From Sulfuricurvum sp. (lineage in GTDB: Bacteria > Campylobacterota > Campylobacteria > Campylobacterales > Sulfurimonadaceae): 64,000 nucleotides of DNA. The notes under the pieces are model-generated. The model ran no database searches, had not been told where the DNA came from, and worked only from the letters and a program-made list of their open reading frames with translations. Both the position numbers and the translations under genes were made by a program. The stretch covers positions 1-64,000 of the forward strand of contig NZ_JAQUHV010000005.1 of the NCBI RefSeq assembly GCF_028681615.1, given 5' to 3'. Each line of letters begins with the position of its first letter. The stretch's first letter is position 1. Positions 1 to 7,763 of the stretch are shown in pieces.

Positions 1-1093
1 CACACGCCATATAGAGTTCCTGTGCATAGATGCCCGCTTCAATATGAGACGATGCACAAAAATTCTCCGCATAAATTAATACTACCATATTCGCACCTGC
101 GATAAAACGCTGTTCTAAAAGTAAGTGGAGTATTTCAGAGATAAAATTACCGTTCACGGCACATTTTCCGTTTAGATACACACCACATTGCATAGTATGT
201 GCCTGAAGAACGACAGGTATGATTTCTAATGAGTCCGGAATGTTCAAACACATCAATTCCATTATTGTATCATCGCTCATTTGATTTGGATCGAACTCTC
301 TGGCACTGCGACGGGTGAGATTGAAGGACTCAAATTTCTCATATCCATGGGTTGTCGGTATGCTGATATAGGGCGGTGTTGCTTTGAGGGTTGAGATTAA
401 AGATGGAAGTGACTCAGAATAGTCGGTCGGCTGAACTCTCATCATAGGCTTGTGCAACGGTTTGACGGGACGTATCGAATTCTCACCGATTCCATAAACG
501 GCGGCTATAAACTCTTCATCTCCCATCCCCATCAAGCGATTAAGGTCTTCCTTCGGAGACATTTTTGTAAGTTCTAATCCAAAATGTCGTACGGATGTAC
601 TTAAAGCAGCAATCTGATGCCCTAAGTCGAGATAGAGATATCGCCAAGAACGGAGTCCGTATTTCCAACTGGATCGAAAAGGGACAAGCGAGAGCATCAC
701 GATTGCTCCGCTGAAGCGAGTTTGCATTCCGAGGTAGGGTTCTAGCCCCTCCCCTGCAATTTCGGCAATCATCACCAGTTCCATACTTAAAACGTCCAAA
801 TGATAGATACCGCTTAATATTCCTGGGATGTTACGGAGCTGTACATAAATTTCAATCGGATGGAGATTGCCTGCAGATGGAACATTAAGACGACGATAGG
901 GCTTATGTGCTACGAGCCGTTCATCATTAATAAAACGTGTGTGTAGCAGCCACTGCAATGAGGGATGATCCGATAAACGCACGCGATAACAAAAATGAGG
1001 ATAATGTTTAAAGGAGGCAGGCTGCGTATCCCAATCCAAAAAAGATTTTTGGTTAGCAACCCACTGTGGAGTTAATAGAGTTTGCTCACGCAC
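1..1093 (-). CDS. SagB/ThcOx-type nitroreductase, 3' part outside window
   Basis: The leftmost leftward frame is open from a GTG at 1093 to the window edge (about 364 codons). It begins VREQTLLTPQW and overlaps the ankyrin stop by 8 bases. Residues about 60-115 carry the SagB signature PSAGNLHPIEIYVQL followed by GIYHLD, and later WRYLYLDLGHQIAAL, both typical of FMN-dependent SagB/ThcOx dehydrogenases. A second domain seems to start near residue 255 with LTRRSAREFDPNQMS, so the protein looks like a tandem double nitroreductase. SagB enzymes oxidise azolines in RiPP pathways, but many homologues have unknown substrates. No YcaO or precursor gene is visible here. It probably forms one transcript with tpx and the ankyrin gene. 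The family call is firm; the substrate is unknown. Confidence 0.8.
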   Translation of the reverse strand, partial: MREQTLLTPQWVANQKSFLDWDTQPASFKHYPHFCYRVRLSDHPSLQWLLHTRFINDERLVAHKPYRRLNVPSAGNLHPIEIYVQLRNIPGILSGIYHLDVLSMELVMIAEIAGEGLEPYLGMQTRFSGAIVMLSLVPFRSSWKYGLRSWRYLYLDLGHQIAALSTSVRHFGLELTKMSPKEDLNRLMGMGDEEFIAAVYGIGENSIRPVKPLHKPMMRVQPTDYSESLPSLISTLKATPPYISIPTTHGYEKFESFNLTRRSAREFDPNQMSDDTIMELMCLNIPDSLEIIPVVLQAHTMQCGVYLNGKCAVNGNFISEILHLLLEQRFIAGANMVVLIYAENFCASSHIEAGIYAQELYMAC

Positions 1094-1520
1094 TTCGAAG
1101 TTGTAAGAATACGTCACGGTTACTCGTCAGTTCTATAGCGCTAAAACCGTCTTCATTATGGAGTTTGGTATCTGCACCGAGACTGAGAAGCATTTTGACA
1201 CACTCAACGCGTGAAGCGGAAGCAGCATACATCAATGCCGTTGTCCCCTCTTCATTGGTATCGTTGATATCGGCTCCTGATTCAACCAAGAGACGGATGA
1301 CCTCGGGAGAATTGGCATAACAGGCATTAAACAATACACCGTTAAAGTCATTGTTGATTGCATATAGGTCCGCTCCGGCTTCGATTAGCCTAGATACCAT
1401 CATTGCATTTCCCTGCAATGATGCAAGCAACAGAGGCGTATTCCCGTTAAAACCGCGATATTCGATATCGTCCGGATGAAACCCATGATCATGAAGCCAT
1501 GTAATGTATTGCTCTACCAT
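1086..1520 (-). CDS. ankyrin repeat protein downstream of tpx
   Basis: A 144-residue protein made almost wholly of ankyrin repeats. At least three 33-residue units are visible, with cores such as GNTPLLLASLQGNAMMV, GVLFNACYANSPEVIRLL and GTTALMYAASASRVECVKML. No signal peptide is seen, so it is probably cytoplasmic. A good ribosome site (GGGGG, 6 bases away) precedes the ATG. It lies 16 bases after tpx on the same strand, and its stop overlaps the SagB-like start. Ankyrin proteins next to peroxide-detoxifying enzymes are a known arrangement (for example the ankyrin gene beside catalase in Campylobacter and Pseudomonas), where they help the enzyme function. A helper role for Tpx here is inference. 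Confidence 0.85.
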   Translation of the reverse strand: MVEQYITWLHDHGFHPDDIEYRGFNGNTPLLLASLQGNAMMVSRLIEAGADLYAINNDFNGVLFNACYANSPEVIRLLVESGADINDTNEEGTTALMYAASASRVECVKMLLSLGADTKLHNEDGFSAIELTSNRDVFLQLRSA

Positions 1521-1536
1521 GATATCCCCCTAAATA

Positions 1537-2085
1537 TTAGACACCCATCCAATTTTCGTGGTCGTGCCCTTTTTTCTTAAAATTGGCAGCTTTATCAACC
1601 GCTTCGATGCATTTGTCATAATCGACTTCATCTGTAATTTCTGCAACGACTTCTTTATAACTGATCATCCCTTCCTGATCGATTACAAATACTGCGCGTG
1701 CAAGTCTGTCTTTGAGTTTTCCCTCGGTGATTAGAAGACCGAATTTTTTTGCAAAATCACGATTCGTATCGATAACGACATCAGCTCCGTCAATTCCTTC
1801 ACGTGTGACAAAATCGTTCACAAATTCGGCATCATCTGTTGTAACCATGACAGTTTTGAGCTTTTTAAATTGTTTTATAAGGTCATTGAACTTTTTAGCA
1901 CCCAATGAACACACTTCGGTTTTAAGCGATGGGATTGCAATTAACAGCTGTGCCGTCGGAGCGATCATTCCGATGACATTCTGGCTGCCGTCTAAGTTTG
2001 TAACGCGTGCCGCAGGGGCTTCACGCCATATTGTCATCTCTTTTCCCTCTAACGCTGTAGGTGTTCCGTGAACGGTAATTTGCAT
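1537..2085 (-). CDS. tpx: thiol peroxidase Tpx-like, lacks canonical resolving Cys
   Basis: A 182-residue peroxiredoxin of the Tpx subfamily, reducing hydrogen peroxide and organic peroxides in the cytoplasm. The start GTPTALEGKEMTIWREAP and the peroxidatic motif PSLKTEVC (Thr56, Cys59) fit the family, as does the late RAVFVIDQEGMISYKEVV segment. Typical Tpx has a resolving cysteine about 34 residues after the peroxidatic one; the matching stretch here (VTTDDAEFVNDFVTREG) has none. The only other cysteine is in DYDKCIEAVD near residue 161. It may therefore act as a one-Cys enzyme or use an unusual resolving residue. The protein is slightly longer than usual because of a His-rich tail (KKKGHDHENW). 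An AAGGAG-type ribosome site precedes the ATG. Confidence 0.88.
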   Translation of the reverse strand: MQITVHGTPTALEGKEMTIWREAPAARVTNLDGSQNVIGMIAPTAQLLIAIPSLKTEVCSLGAKKFNDLIKQFKKLKTVMVTTDDAEFVNDFVTREGIDGADVVIDTNRDFAKKFGLLITEGKLKDRLARAVFVIDQEGMISYKEVVAEITDEVDYDKCIEAVDKAANFKKKGHDHENWMGV

Positions 2086-2158
2086 TTTGTCTCCTTATTG
2101 GATCATTTTGATAATCCAGTGCAAAAACAGTTCTATAAATTGTTTATTTTTTGTTCAC

Positions 2159-2174
2159 ATGAATGTACGTTCAT
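2159..2174. promoter_or_regulatory. imperfect palindrome between tpx and nifA
   Basis: ATGAATGTACGTTCAT is a 16-base near-palindrome with one mismatched pair, in the 146-base divergent spacer between tpx and the nifA-like gene. It sits 58 bases before the nifA ATG and 74 bases before the tpx ATG. It could be an operator for a dimeric regulator serving either gene. It does not match the NifA site TGT-N10-ACA. A role is inferred from position only. Confidence 0.3.
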
Positions 2175-2231
2175 TGTCGCGATTTGTACTACAATACTAA
2201 ATATCTTAACATATAGAGAAAAGATTTTGAA

Positions 2232-3872
2232 ATGATGACGTTTGATGCGAATATACCAAATCGTGAAGAGTGCAATACCTGTGCGCTTACCTTTGCGTAT
2301 AAAGAGATTAATCTACTTTATGAAGTTGCCGTTACGCTTACCAGCACGATCGATATTAATGAAAATATCGAAAAAGCGATGCGCCGACTCAAACAGCATG
2401 GATATTTAGAGCGTTGCGCATTGTTTCGAAAAAAAGAGGATGTAGACGAACTTGAATTGCTGGCATCCATCGATCTTGAGCCTTATCAGAAAAAAATGGC
2501 TTCGTACCGATTCGGTGAAGGTGCAACCGGTTTGGCCGCTAAGAGTCGTGAACCGATCGTAATCGAAAATATCCATAACAATATCAATTACCTCAATAAA
2601 ATGGGGAATATTTCGACACAGATGGTCTCGTATGTTGCCGTACCGCTGTTGCAAGATGATGAGGTTATCGGTGTAATTTCTGCCAATATCGGGAAAAAAA
2701 GCCCTCTGAATTTTGATGAGATCGTCCGAATGCTCACCATCGTCGGATCTCTTTTTGTAGGTTCCCTCAAAGTCCAGCAAACGATTACGAAAGAAAAAGA
2801 ATCATTGACGGAACTGAAAACCTACTACAAAGAAGAGATGCAAAAAGATTATAAATTTGAAAATATTGTTGGACGTTCTACCCGTATGCAACAGGTCTTT
2901 TCGATGATTAATACCGTTGCACCGACTGATGCGACGATATTGATCCGCGGGGAAACAGGAACCGGTAAAGAGTTGATCGCAACCGCGATTCACAATCTCA
3001 GTCGTCGACAAAACGGGCCGTTTATTAAACTGAATTGTGCCGCCATCAGTGAAACCCTTCTCGAGTCTGAGCTCTTCGGTCATGAAAAAGGGGCTTTTAC
3101 GGATGCTCGTGAGATGCGTAAAGGACGATTTGAGTTGGCAGATGGAGGTACATTGTTTCTGGATGAAATCGGAGATATTACACCATCGCTTCAAGTAAAA
3201 CTGCTCCGTATTCTTCAAGAACAGGAATTCGAACGGGTCGGTGGAAATAAAACGATCAAAACCAATGTCCGTCTGGTTGCCGCAACAAACCGTAATTTGG
3301 AGGAGATGGTACGAAAAGGCGAGTTCCGTGAGGACTTGTTTTATCGTTTGAATGTTATCCCTATCAATCTTCCGCCATTACGTGAACGATATGAAGACGT
3401 CAAACTGTTGATCGAACATTATCTAAACCGTTTTATGAAAGAACATCGAAAAACGATGCATTTTACAAAAGGTGCGATGGAGCTTCTTTTGGATTATCCA
3501 TGGCCCGGAAATATCCGAGAACTTCAAAATACGATGGAGCGTATTGTATTGATTTGTCCGGATGGTGAAATCCAGCCAGAGATGTTAAGTCATGTTCTTC
3601 CGTTTAATTATCAAAAACTTTATATGCAGCAGCCTGAAGTACCTGTTGCAATGATGGCACCTGCTCCAACGTATGCAGCTGCGCCGAGTACACCCCCTCC
3701 TCCAGCACCCGGTGGGCCGGTTACACGAAAAAGCCTTCAAGAGCTGGAAAAAGAATCTATCATACAGGCATTGATCGATTCGCACGGAATTCAGACAAAA
3801 GCGGCGCGGGCATTAGGTATGAGTGCTCGACAAATCGGGTATAAAATCAAACAATACGGGATAGAAATTTAA
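2232..3872 (+). CDS. nifA: NifA-type sigma54-dependent transcriptional activator
   Basis: A 546-residue bacterial enhancer-binding protein that would activate RpoN promoters, most likely those of nif genes. Order of domains: N-terminal segment with a CxxC (Cys14, Cys17), GAF domain about 30-180, linker, AAA+ domain about 210-440 with Walker A GETGTGKE (240-247) and Walker B LFLDEIGD (308-315), a Pro/Ala-rich linker, and a Fis-type helix-turn-helix at the C-terminus (TKAARALGMSARQIGYKIKQ). The sigma54-contact loop reads GAFTDA instead of GAFTGA (287-292). The linker lacks the CxxxxC metal motif of oxygen-sensitive NifA. NifA is favoured over other GAF activators because nifU, nifT and a PII-like gene lie close by. 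It overlaps the convergent cyclase gene by 4 bases. Confidence 0.85.
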   Translation: MMTFDANIPNREECNTCALTFAYKEINLLYEVAVTLTSTIDINENIEKAMRRLKQHGYLERCALFRKKEDVDELELLASIDLEPYQKKMASYRFGEGATGLAAKSREPIVIENIHNNINYLNKMGNISTQMVSYVAVPLLQDDEVIGVISANIGKKSPLNFDEIVRMLTIVGSLFVGSLKVQQTITKEKESLTELKTYYKEEMQKDYKFENIVGRSTRMQQVFSMINTVAPTDATILIRGETGTGKELIATAIHNLSRRQNGPFIKLNCAAISETLLESELFGHEKGAFTDAREMRKGRFELADGGTLFLDEIGDITPSLQVKLLRILQEQEFERVGGNKTIKTNVRLVAATNRNLEEMVRKGEFREDLFYRLNVIPINLPPLRERYEDVKLLIEHYLNRFMKEHRKTMHFTKGAMELLLDYPWPGNIRELQNTMERIVLICPDGEIQPEMLSHVLPFNYQKLYMQQPEVPVAMMAPAPTYAAAPSTPPPPAPGGPVTRKSLQELEKESIIQALIDSHGIQTKAARALGMSARQIGYKIKQYGIEI

Positions 3873-4852
3873 GAAATTTCCATCCTGACTGTATTTTTGC
3901 CATCGACTTTTGCACGATAAAGTGCTTTATCTGCCCGTTCAATTACCTGCTCAAGGCTATCGGTCGGATAGATCGCAGTCATTCCAAAACTGCAAGTAAC
4001 GTGTACGCTCGTTGTAAAACTGTGTTGATCAATGGTTTGACGAATATGTTCAGCAATATTCATGACACTCATAGGATCCGGATATTGCAGTAATATTGTA
4101 AATTCTTCTCCGCCCCAGCGAATAAATATATCAGATTTACGAATTGATTGGCTGACTAATTTCGTCAACTCTTTTAGGACCGAGTCACCGACGACATGAC
4201 CGAATGTGTCATTAATGGTTTTGAAATTATCAATATCAAACATCAGTAAAAACAAGGTTACATCGAAACGCTCGCCAAGACTTTGATGTGCTTGAAAAAT
4301 CTCCTCAAATAATCGACGGTTCCCGATACCGGTTAGAGAGTCAGTCGTTGCCAATTTCAATAAACTACGTTCATTTTCTCCTGCTAAACCCAACATGGAA
4401 TGGATGATATTATGCTCATGTTTAATCAAAGGGGTAAGTTGTGTATAACATAACGACAATAAATGACGCCGATCCATCACGCCGATTACAACTTGCTTTT
4501 CATTTATAGCTACAATTTTGTCATATTCAGCTTGGGACATTTCGTCTAATACATCCGCAATTGACATAGAACAATAAAACGTTTTAACCGGTGAACTCAT
4601 GATCTCTCTAGCTGGTCGTGTAAGATTATCGCAGTTCTTAAGAGAATGAACCATGTCTTTTAGGGTAATAATGCCGATCGGTTTTGTTTCATGAAGGATA
4701 ATTACGACATCTGCTGGGTTGGTTGTGAAATAATTAAATATTTCTTGAAGAAGTACGTGATCATTAAAAAAACGAACACTATGATTTTGTGAAAATATAT
4801 GGCCTATCGGCGTCATATGGGATACCGATAAGTCCTTGGAAATCAAACTCAT
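3869..4852 (-). CDS. diguanylate cyclase with tandem CBS domains
   Basis: A protein of about 327 residues that should make cyclic-di-GMP. Residues about 10-135 form a CBS pair (segments PIGIITLKDMVHSL and REIMSSPVKTF, then VIGVMDRRHLLSL), which usually senses adenine nucleotides. The C-terminal GGDEF domain has DSLTGIGNRRLFEE, the intact active-site motif GGEEF (about 247-251), and an RxxD inhibitory site (RKSD) five residues before it. I chose the ATG at 4852 (MSLISKDLSV), just past the AraC stop; an earlier ATG at 4891 would overlap that gene by 35 bases. There is no membrane segment. Lying between nifA and the nif operon, it may tie fixation or attachment to energy state, which is inference. 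Confidence 0.87.
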   Translation of the reverse strand: MSLISKDLSVSHMTPIGHIFSQNHSVRFFNDHVLLQEIFNYFTTNPADVVIILHETKPIGIITLKDMVHSLKNCDNLTRPAREIMSSPVKTFYCSMSIADVLDEMSQAEYDKIVAINEKQVVIGVMDRRHLLSLCYTQLTPLIKHEHNIIHSMLGLAGENERSLLKLATTDSLTGIGNRRLFEEIFQAHQSLGERFDVTLFLLMFDIDNFKTINDTFGHVVGDSVLKELTKLVSQSIRKSDIFIRWGGEEFTILLQYPDPMSVMNIAEHIRQTIDQHSFTTSVHVTCSFGMTAIYPTDSLEQVIERADKALYRAKVDGKNTVRMEIS

Positions 4853-4856
4853 TGGA

Positions 4857-5684
4857 TTAGATATCACTTTGAATATTGCAGTGATATACAAATTTCATAA
4901 ATTCAGGTGCTTGTGTTTGCAAAATTTTCATATTTTTGAAATATTGCTTCAACGGAATTCCATAAAGACGTTTGAAATCATTCAAAAAATGGGATTGGTC
5001 ATAATAGCCGCTTTCTCTCACACTCATAGAATCGTAGTTGTTTTCATATAAGGATTGAATCATTTTTTTACGTTTGACGGTCATGATATAAGTGGAAAGA
5101 TTAATGCCGAGATATTTTTTAAAATAACGTCGTAACGTACTTTCAGAAATATTAAATTCTTTTGCAATGACACCGGACACATTTGTCGGAAGGTGCGAAA
5201 AATGTGTATTGATATATTGAATGATTTGTTGAGTTGTAAGATAGGATTGTTTCAGACTCTCTTCACTGCTGATAATACTATCAATCATCTGAACGTATTT
5301 GTCACCTTTTTGATTGACAACACAATCTTTATCGATGGATGAACGGGGAACAATCGTATCGATCATAGATGAAACAGGCACATCGGTTAACTTGAACATA
5401 CCACATGACTTTAAACGGATAATGGTCAATTTTTTAGCAGTATTTTTAAATATGATGTTTATCTTAGGGGGATGGGTAAATTTACCACAGACTAAATCAC
5501 TGTTAAACTCATGGATTTTGCCATTGATCTCAAAAGAAATAACAGCGCAATTGTCATTCAATATAATATGTTCATGGACAGAAGGTGCGCCGATAAATTG
5601 GAATTTATCATCTTCTTTATAAGACTTAAGCGGAAGATGAAAGATAGAATCAATAAAAGGGCTTTCGTGGCAAATAATATTCAT
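4857..5684 (-). CDS. AraC-family transcriptional regulator
   Basis: A 275-residue regulator. The C-terminal 100 residues carry the two helix-turn-helix units of AraC/XylS proteins (segment VIAKEFNISESTLRRYFKKY, then the SVRESGYYDQSHFLNDFKRL signature). The N-terminal about 160 residues would be the sensing and dimerisation part, and I do not recognise its ligand. An AAGGA site lies before the ATG, with a TATAAT box about 80 bases upstream. A terminator separates it from nifT, so it is probably transcribed alone or together with the cyclase gene that starts 4 bases after its stop. Its targets are unknown; neighbouring nif genes are possible. Confidence 0.85.
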   Translation of the reverse strand: MNIICHESPFIDSIFHLPLKSYKEDDKFQFIGAPSVHEHIILNDNCAVISFEINGKIHEFNSDLVCGKFTHPPKINIIFKNTAKKLTIIRLKSCGMFKLTDVPVSSMIDTIVPRSSIDKDCVVNQKGDKYVQMIDSIISSEESLKQSYLTTQQIIQYINTHFSHLPTNVSGVIAKEFNISESTLRRYFKKYLGINLSTYIMTVKRKKMIQSLYENNYDSMSVRESGYYDQSHFLNDFKRLYGIPLKQYFKNMKILQTQAPEFMKFVYHCNIQSDI

Positions 5685-5764
5685 TTAATGTAAATCCTTT
5701 TGAATGCGGTAATAATAAAGCACGGAAGGATAAATGTCTTGTAAAATTCCGTCAATTAAAAAGA

Positions 5765-5770
5765 ATTATA
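5765..5770 (-). promoter_or_regulatory. -10 box for AraC-type gene
   Basis: TATAAT on the minus strand about 80 bases before the AraC-type start and downstream of the nifT terminator. Campylobacterota housekeeping promoters usually show only the -10 box. Confidence 0.5.
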
Positions 5771-5801
5771 ATGATATATTGTAGATTAAAATTAAGATGG
5801 G

Positions 5802-5829
5802 TAAAAACCTATCCGATTTTGGATAGGTT
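5802..5829 (-). terminator. rho-independent terminator after nifT
   Basis: On the minus strand a 9-base-pair stem (AACCTATCC / GGATAGGTT) with a 6-base loop is followed at once by a run of five T. It starts 15 bases after the nifT stop, so it ends the nifU-AKR-flavoprotein-nifT transcript and insulates the AraC gene. Confidence 0.85.
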
Positions 5830-5843
5830 ATAAGTAGTGTGAA

Positions 5844-6056
5844 TTATTCTTCTCGGCGTACAGCCATGACTTCAGACGGAAATTTTTTAACCCCCGGTTC
5901 AATAAACCATGTTTCCCCATTGCTGAGTTTTACCTCACCGCCCCATTTTTCATCCGTATCGAATTCTGCACTGAGAATGGTCTCTTCCATATCTTTTTTA
6001 GCAACATAAAAAGAGATTGCCCCTTTTGAATCGTAACGTAACATAACTTTTGCCAT
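5844..6056 (-). CDS. nifT: NifT/FixU family protein
   Basis: A 70-residue protein matching the small NifT/FixU family, normally 65-75 residues and found in nif operons. Characteristic stretches are KVMLRYDSKGAISFYVAKKD, an acidic middle, KWGGEVKLSNGETWFIEP and a terminal VMAVRREE. The biochemical role of NifT is not settled; mutants in other organisms show little effect. It is the last gene of the nifU operon, 42 bases after the flavoprotein gene, with an AGGA ribosome site. Its presence is the clearest sign that the operon belongs to nitrogen fixation. Confidence 0.85.
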   Translation of the reverse strand: MAKVMLRYDSKGAISFYVAKKDMEETILSAEFDTDEKWGGEVKLSNGETWFIEPGVKKFPSEVMAVRREE

Positions 6057-6098
6057 AACATTTTCCTTTTATAGATTTAAAAACAATAACGAAATTCA

Positions 6099-7763
6099 CT
6101 ACCCTATTTGAGTATGAAAAAACTTGCGAATCCTATACCACCAATCCGATGAGAGATGACTTTCAAATGTGATACGCAAGAATGTTCCAGCTAAACGACG
6201 AACAATGGTGTCGACTTCATAATTCTTATCATCCGTTTGAGGAAAATCATCACGATAATGTACCCCTCTGCTCTCTTCACGTGCCATTGCACTCATAAGC
6301 ATTGCTTCAGAGACGGTGAGAGCATTGCGAAGTTCGATAATGGACATCAGTTCGACATTGTCGCTTCGGTCTTTATTAACGCAACACAGTCCTGAGGACA
6401 TTTTCATTAAATAATGGACATATTCAAGAGCATTGGCCAAAGAATCATGGGTTCGAAACACCCCGGCATTTTTATAGAGATTATTTCCGAGATTACGTCG
6501 CATTGTATTGATATTAAAACGGCTTTCACCCTCTACAATCATATCAACATAACGTAATTCTTTTGCCACTTGTGCATAGTCAATGGGATGGAATACCCCT
6601 TTTTTGGCTGCGGAAGAGGCCTGTGTACCCGCAACACGCCCAAAATAAGCGGCTTCAAGTAAACTGTTTCCACCCAAACGATTTGCTCCGTGTACACCGC
6701 TTTGAGCACATTCTCCGCAAACAAATACATTTTCCATATCGATCGATGTATCGTTACGGCTCCAGATACCCCCCATGGTATAGTGGGCAGATGGTGTGAT
6801 GGGTAAAAGCTCGGTTAGAATATCGATCCCTGCACCGTTCAGTGCATGTTTTCGAGCTGATGGGAGTTTTTTATCGATCAGTTCTTCACCCAAATGTCTA
6901 AAATCAAGATAGACAGTATGACCCTTTAACTGATGTAGGACTATATCTCGTGAGAGTTTGTCGCGGGTCTGCAGTTCATCGGTAAAGCGCTCACCGGTTT
7001 CATCAACAATATAAGCACCCTCACCTCTTGCCGCTTCACTGATAAGAGTGCCGCTTCCGACCAAAGTCGTCGGATGGAACTGCACAAACTCCATATTGGA
7101 CAATCGCATTTTTGCTCGTAATGCTATGGCGATAACATCCCCGCTTGACTCTTGAGAGTTTGTCGAATGCCCTCTGTATATACCGGCATAACCGCCGCCG
7201 GCTAGTACAAGTGCCTTGCATGCAAAAGCGATCACTTGAGAATCACGACGGCGAAGGATCGTGATTCCGGACATTTTGTCTTTAAAAGTAGCGATTGAGA
7301 GCATCATATGATTGGGAAATAGTTTTACCCCCTCTTTACGACATTGCACTAATAAAGATTGAGTGATTGCGGCACCGGTTTTATCTGCAATATAACAAGT
7401 TCGTTTTGCTTTTGTCCCGCCAAATGGACGCTGTGCTACGTTACCTTCATCGTTACAGTCAAAAACTACACCCATGGAGAGGAGATCATTAATAATCTCT
7501 TCACCGCCTGTGACCATAGAGCTTACCGCTGAAAAACGGGCAAGTTTGTCTGCACCCTTGAGTGTATCGGCAATGTGTTCTCGACACGAATCATGACGTG
7601 TAGATTTAAGGACGGCATTGATGCCGCCTGATGCTACGGCTGAGTTGGAACGTAATGGATTGCTTTTACAAATGAGTGCGACATTGAGTCCCGCACGTTT
7701 TGCGCTTAGCGCTGCATATAAACCTGAGATCCCGCTACCGACAACAATCACATCATACAGCAT
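6099..7763 (-). CDS. fumarate reductase/aspartate oxidase-like soluble flavoprotein
   Basis: About 554 residues of the FrdA/SdhA/NadB flavoprotein family. Visible are the Rossmann motif VGSGISGLYAA at the start, GGTKAKRTCYIADKTG, the active-site arginine region SEAARGEGAYIVDETGERF, and HGANRLGGNSLLEAAYFGR. The histidine that binds FAD covalently in FrdA is replaced (RSNSAVASGG), so FAD should be non-covalent. No FrdB-like or membrane-anchor gene is adjacent. I start at ATG 7763, behind a GGGG ribosome site, rather than at a GTG six bases earlier. It overlaps the aldo/keto reductase stop by 11 bases, which suggests coupled translation. It could be an L-aspartate oxidase-like or fumarate-reducing enzyme; the substrate in a nif operon is unknown. 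Confidence 0.8.
   Translation of the reverse strand: MLYDVIVVGSGISGLYAALSAKRAGLNVALICKSNPLRSNSAVASGGINAVLKSTRHDSCREHIADTLKGADKLARFSAVSSMVTGGEEIINDLLSMGVVFDCNDEGNVAQRPFGGTKAKRTCYIADKTGAAITQSLLVQCRKEGVKLFPNHMMLSIATFKDKMSGITILRRRDSQVIAFACKALVLAGGGYAGIYRGHSTNSQESSGDVIAIALRAKMRLSNMEFVQFHPTTLVGSGTLISEAARGEGAYIVDETGERFTDELQTRDKLSRDIVLHQLKGHTVYLDFRHLGEELIDKKLPSARKHALNGAGIDILTELLPITPSAHYTMGGIWSRNDTSIDMENVFVCGECAQSGVHGANRLGGNSLLEAAYFGRVAGTQASSAAKKGVFHPIDYAQVAKELRYVDMIVEGESRFNINTMRRNLGNNLYKNAGVFRTHDSLANALEYVHYLMKMSSGLCCVNKDRSDNVELMSIIELRNALTVSEAMLMSAMAREESRGVHYRDDFPQTDDKNYEVDTIVRRLAGTFLRITFESHLSSDWWYRIRKFFHTQIG

Noticed and set aside
2802-3218. 138-codon reverse frame inside nifA
   Set aside because: It lies wholly opposite the AAA+ domain, has no ribosome site and no family resemblance; a shadow of the real gene.
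3864-3880. GAAATTT-AAG-AAATTTC palindrome at the nifA/cyclase overlap
   Set aside because: It lies within the last codons of both genes and is AT-only apart from its ends; explained by coding sequence.
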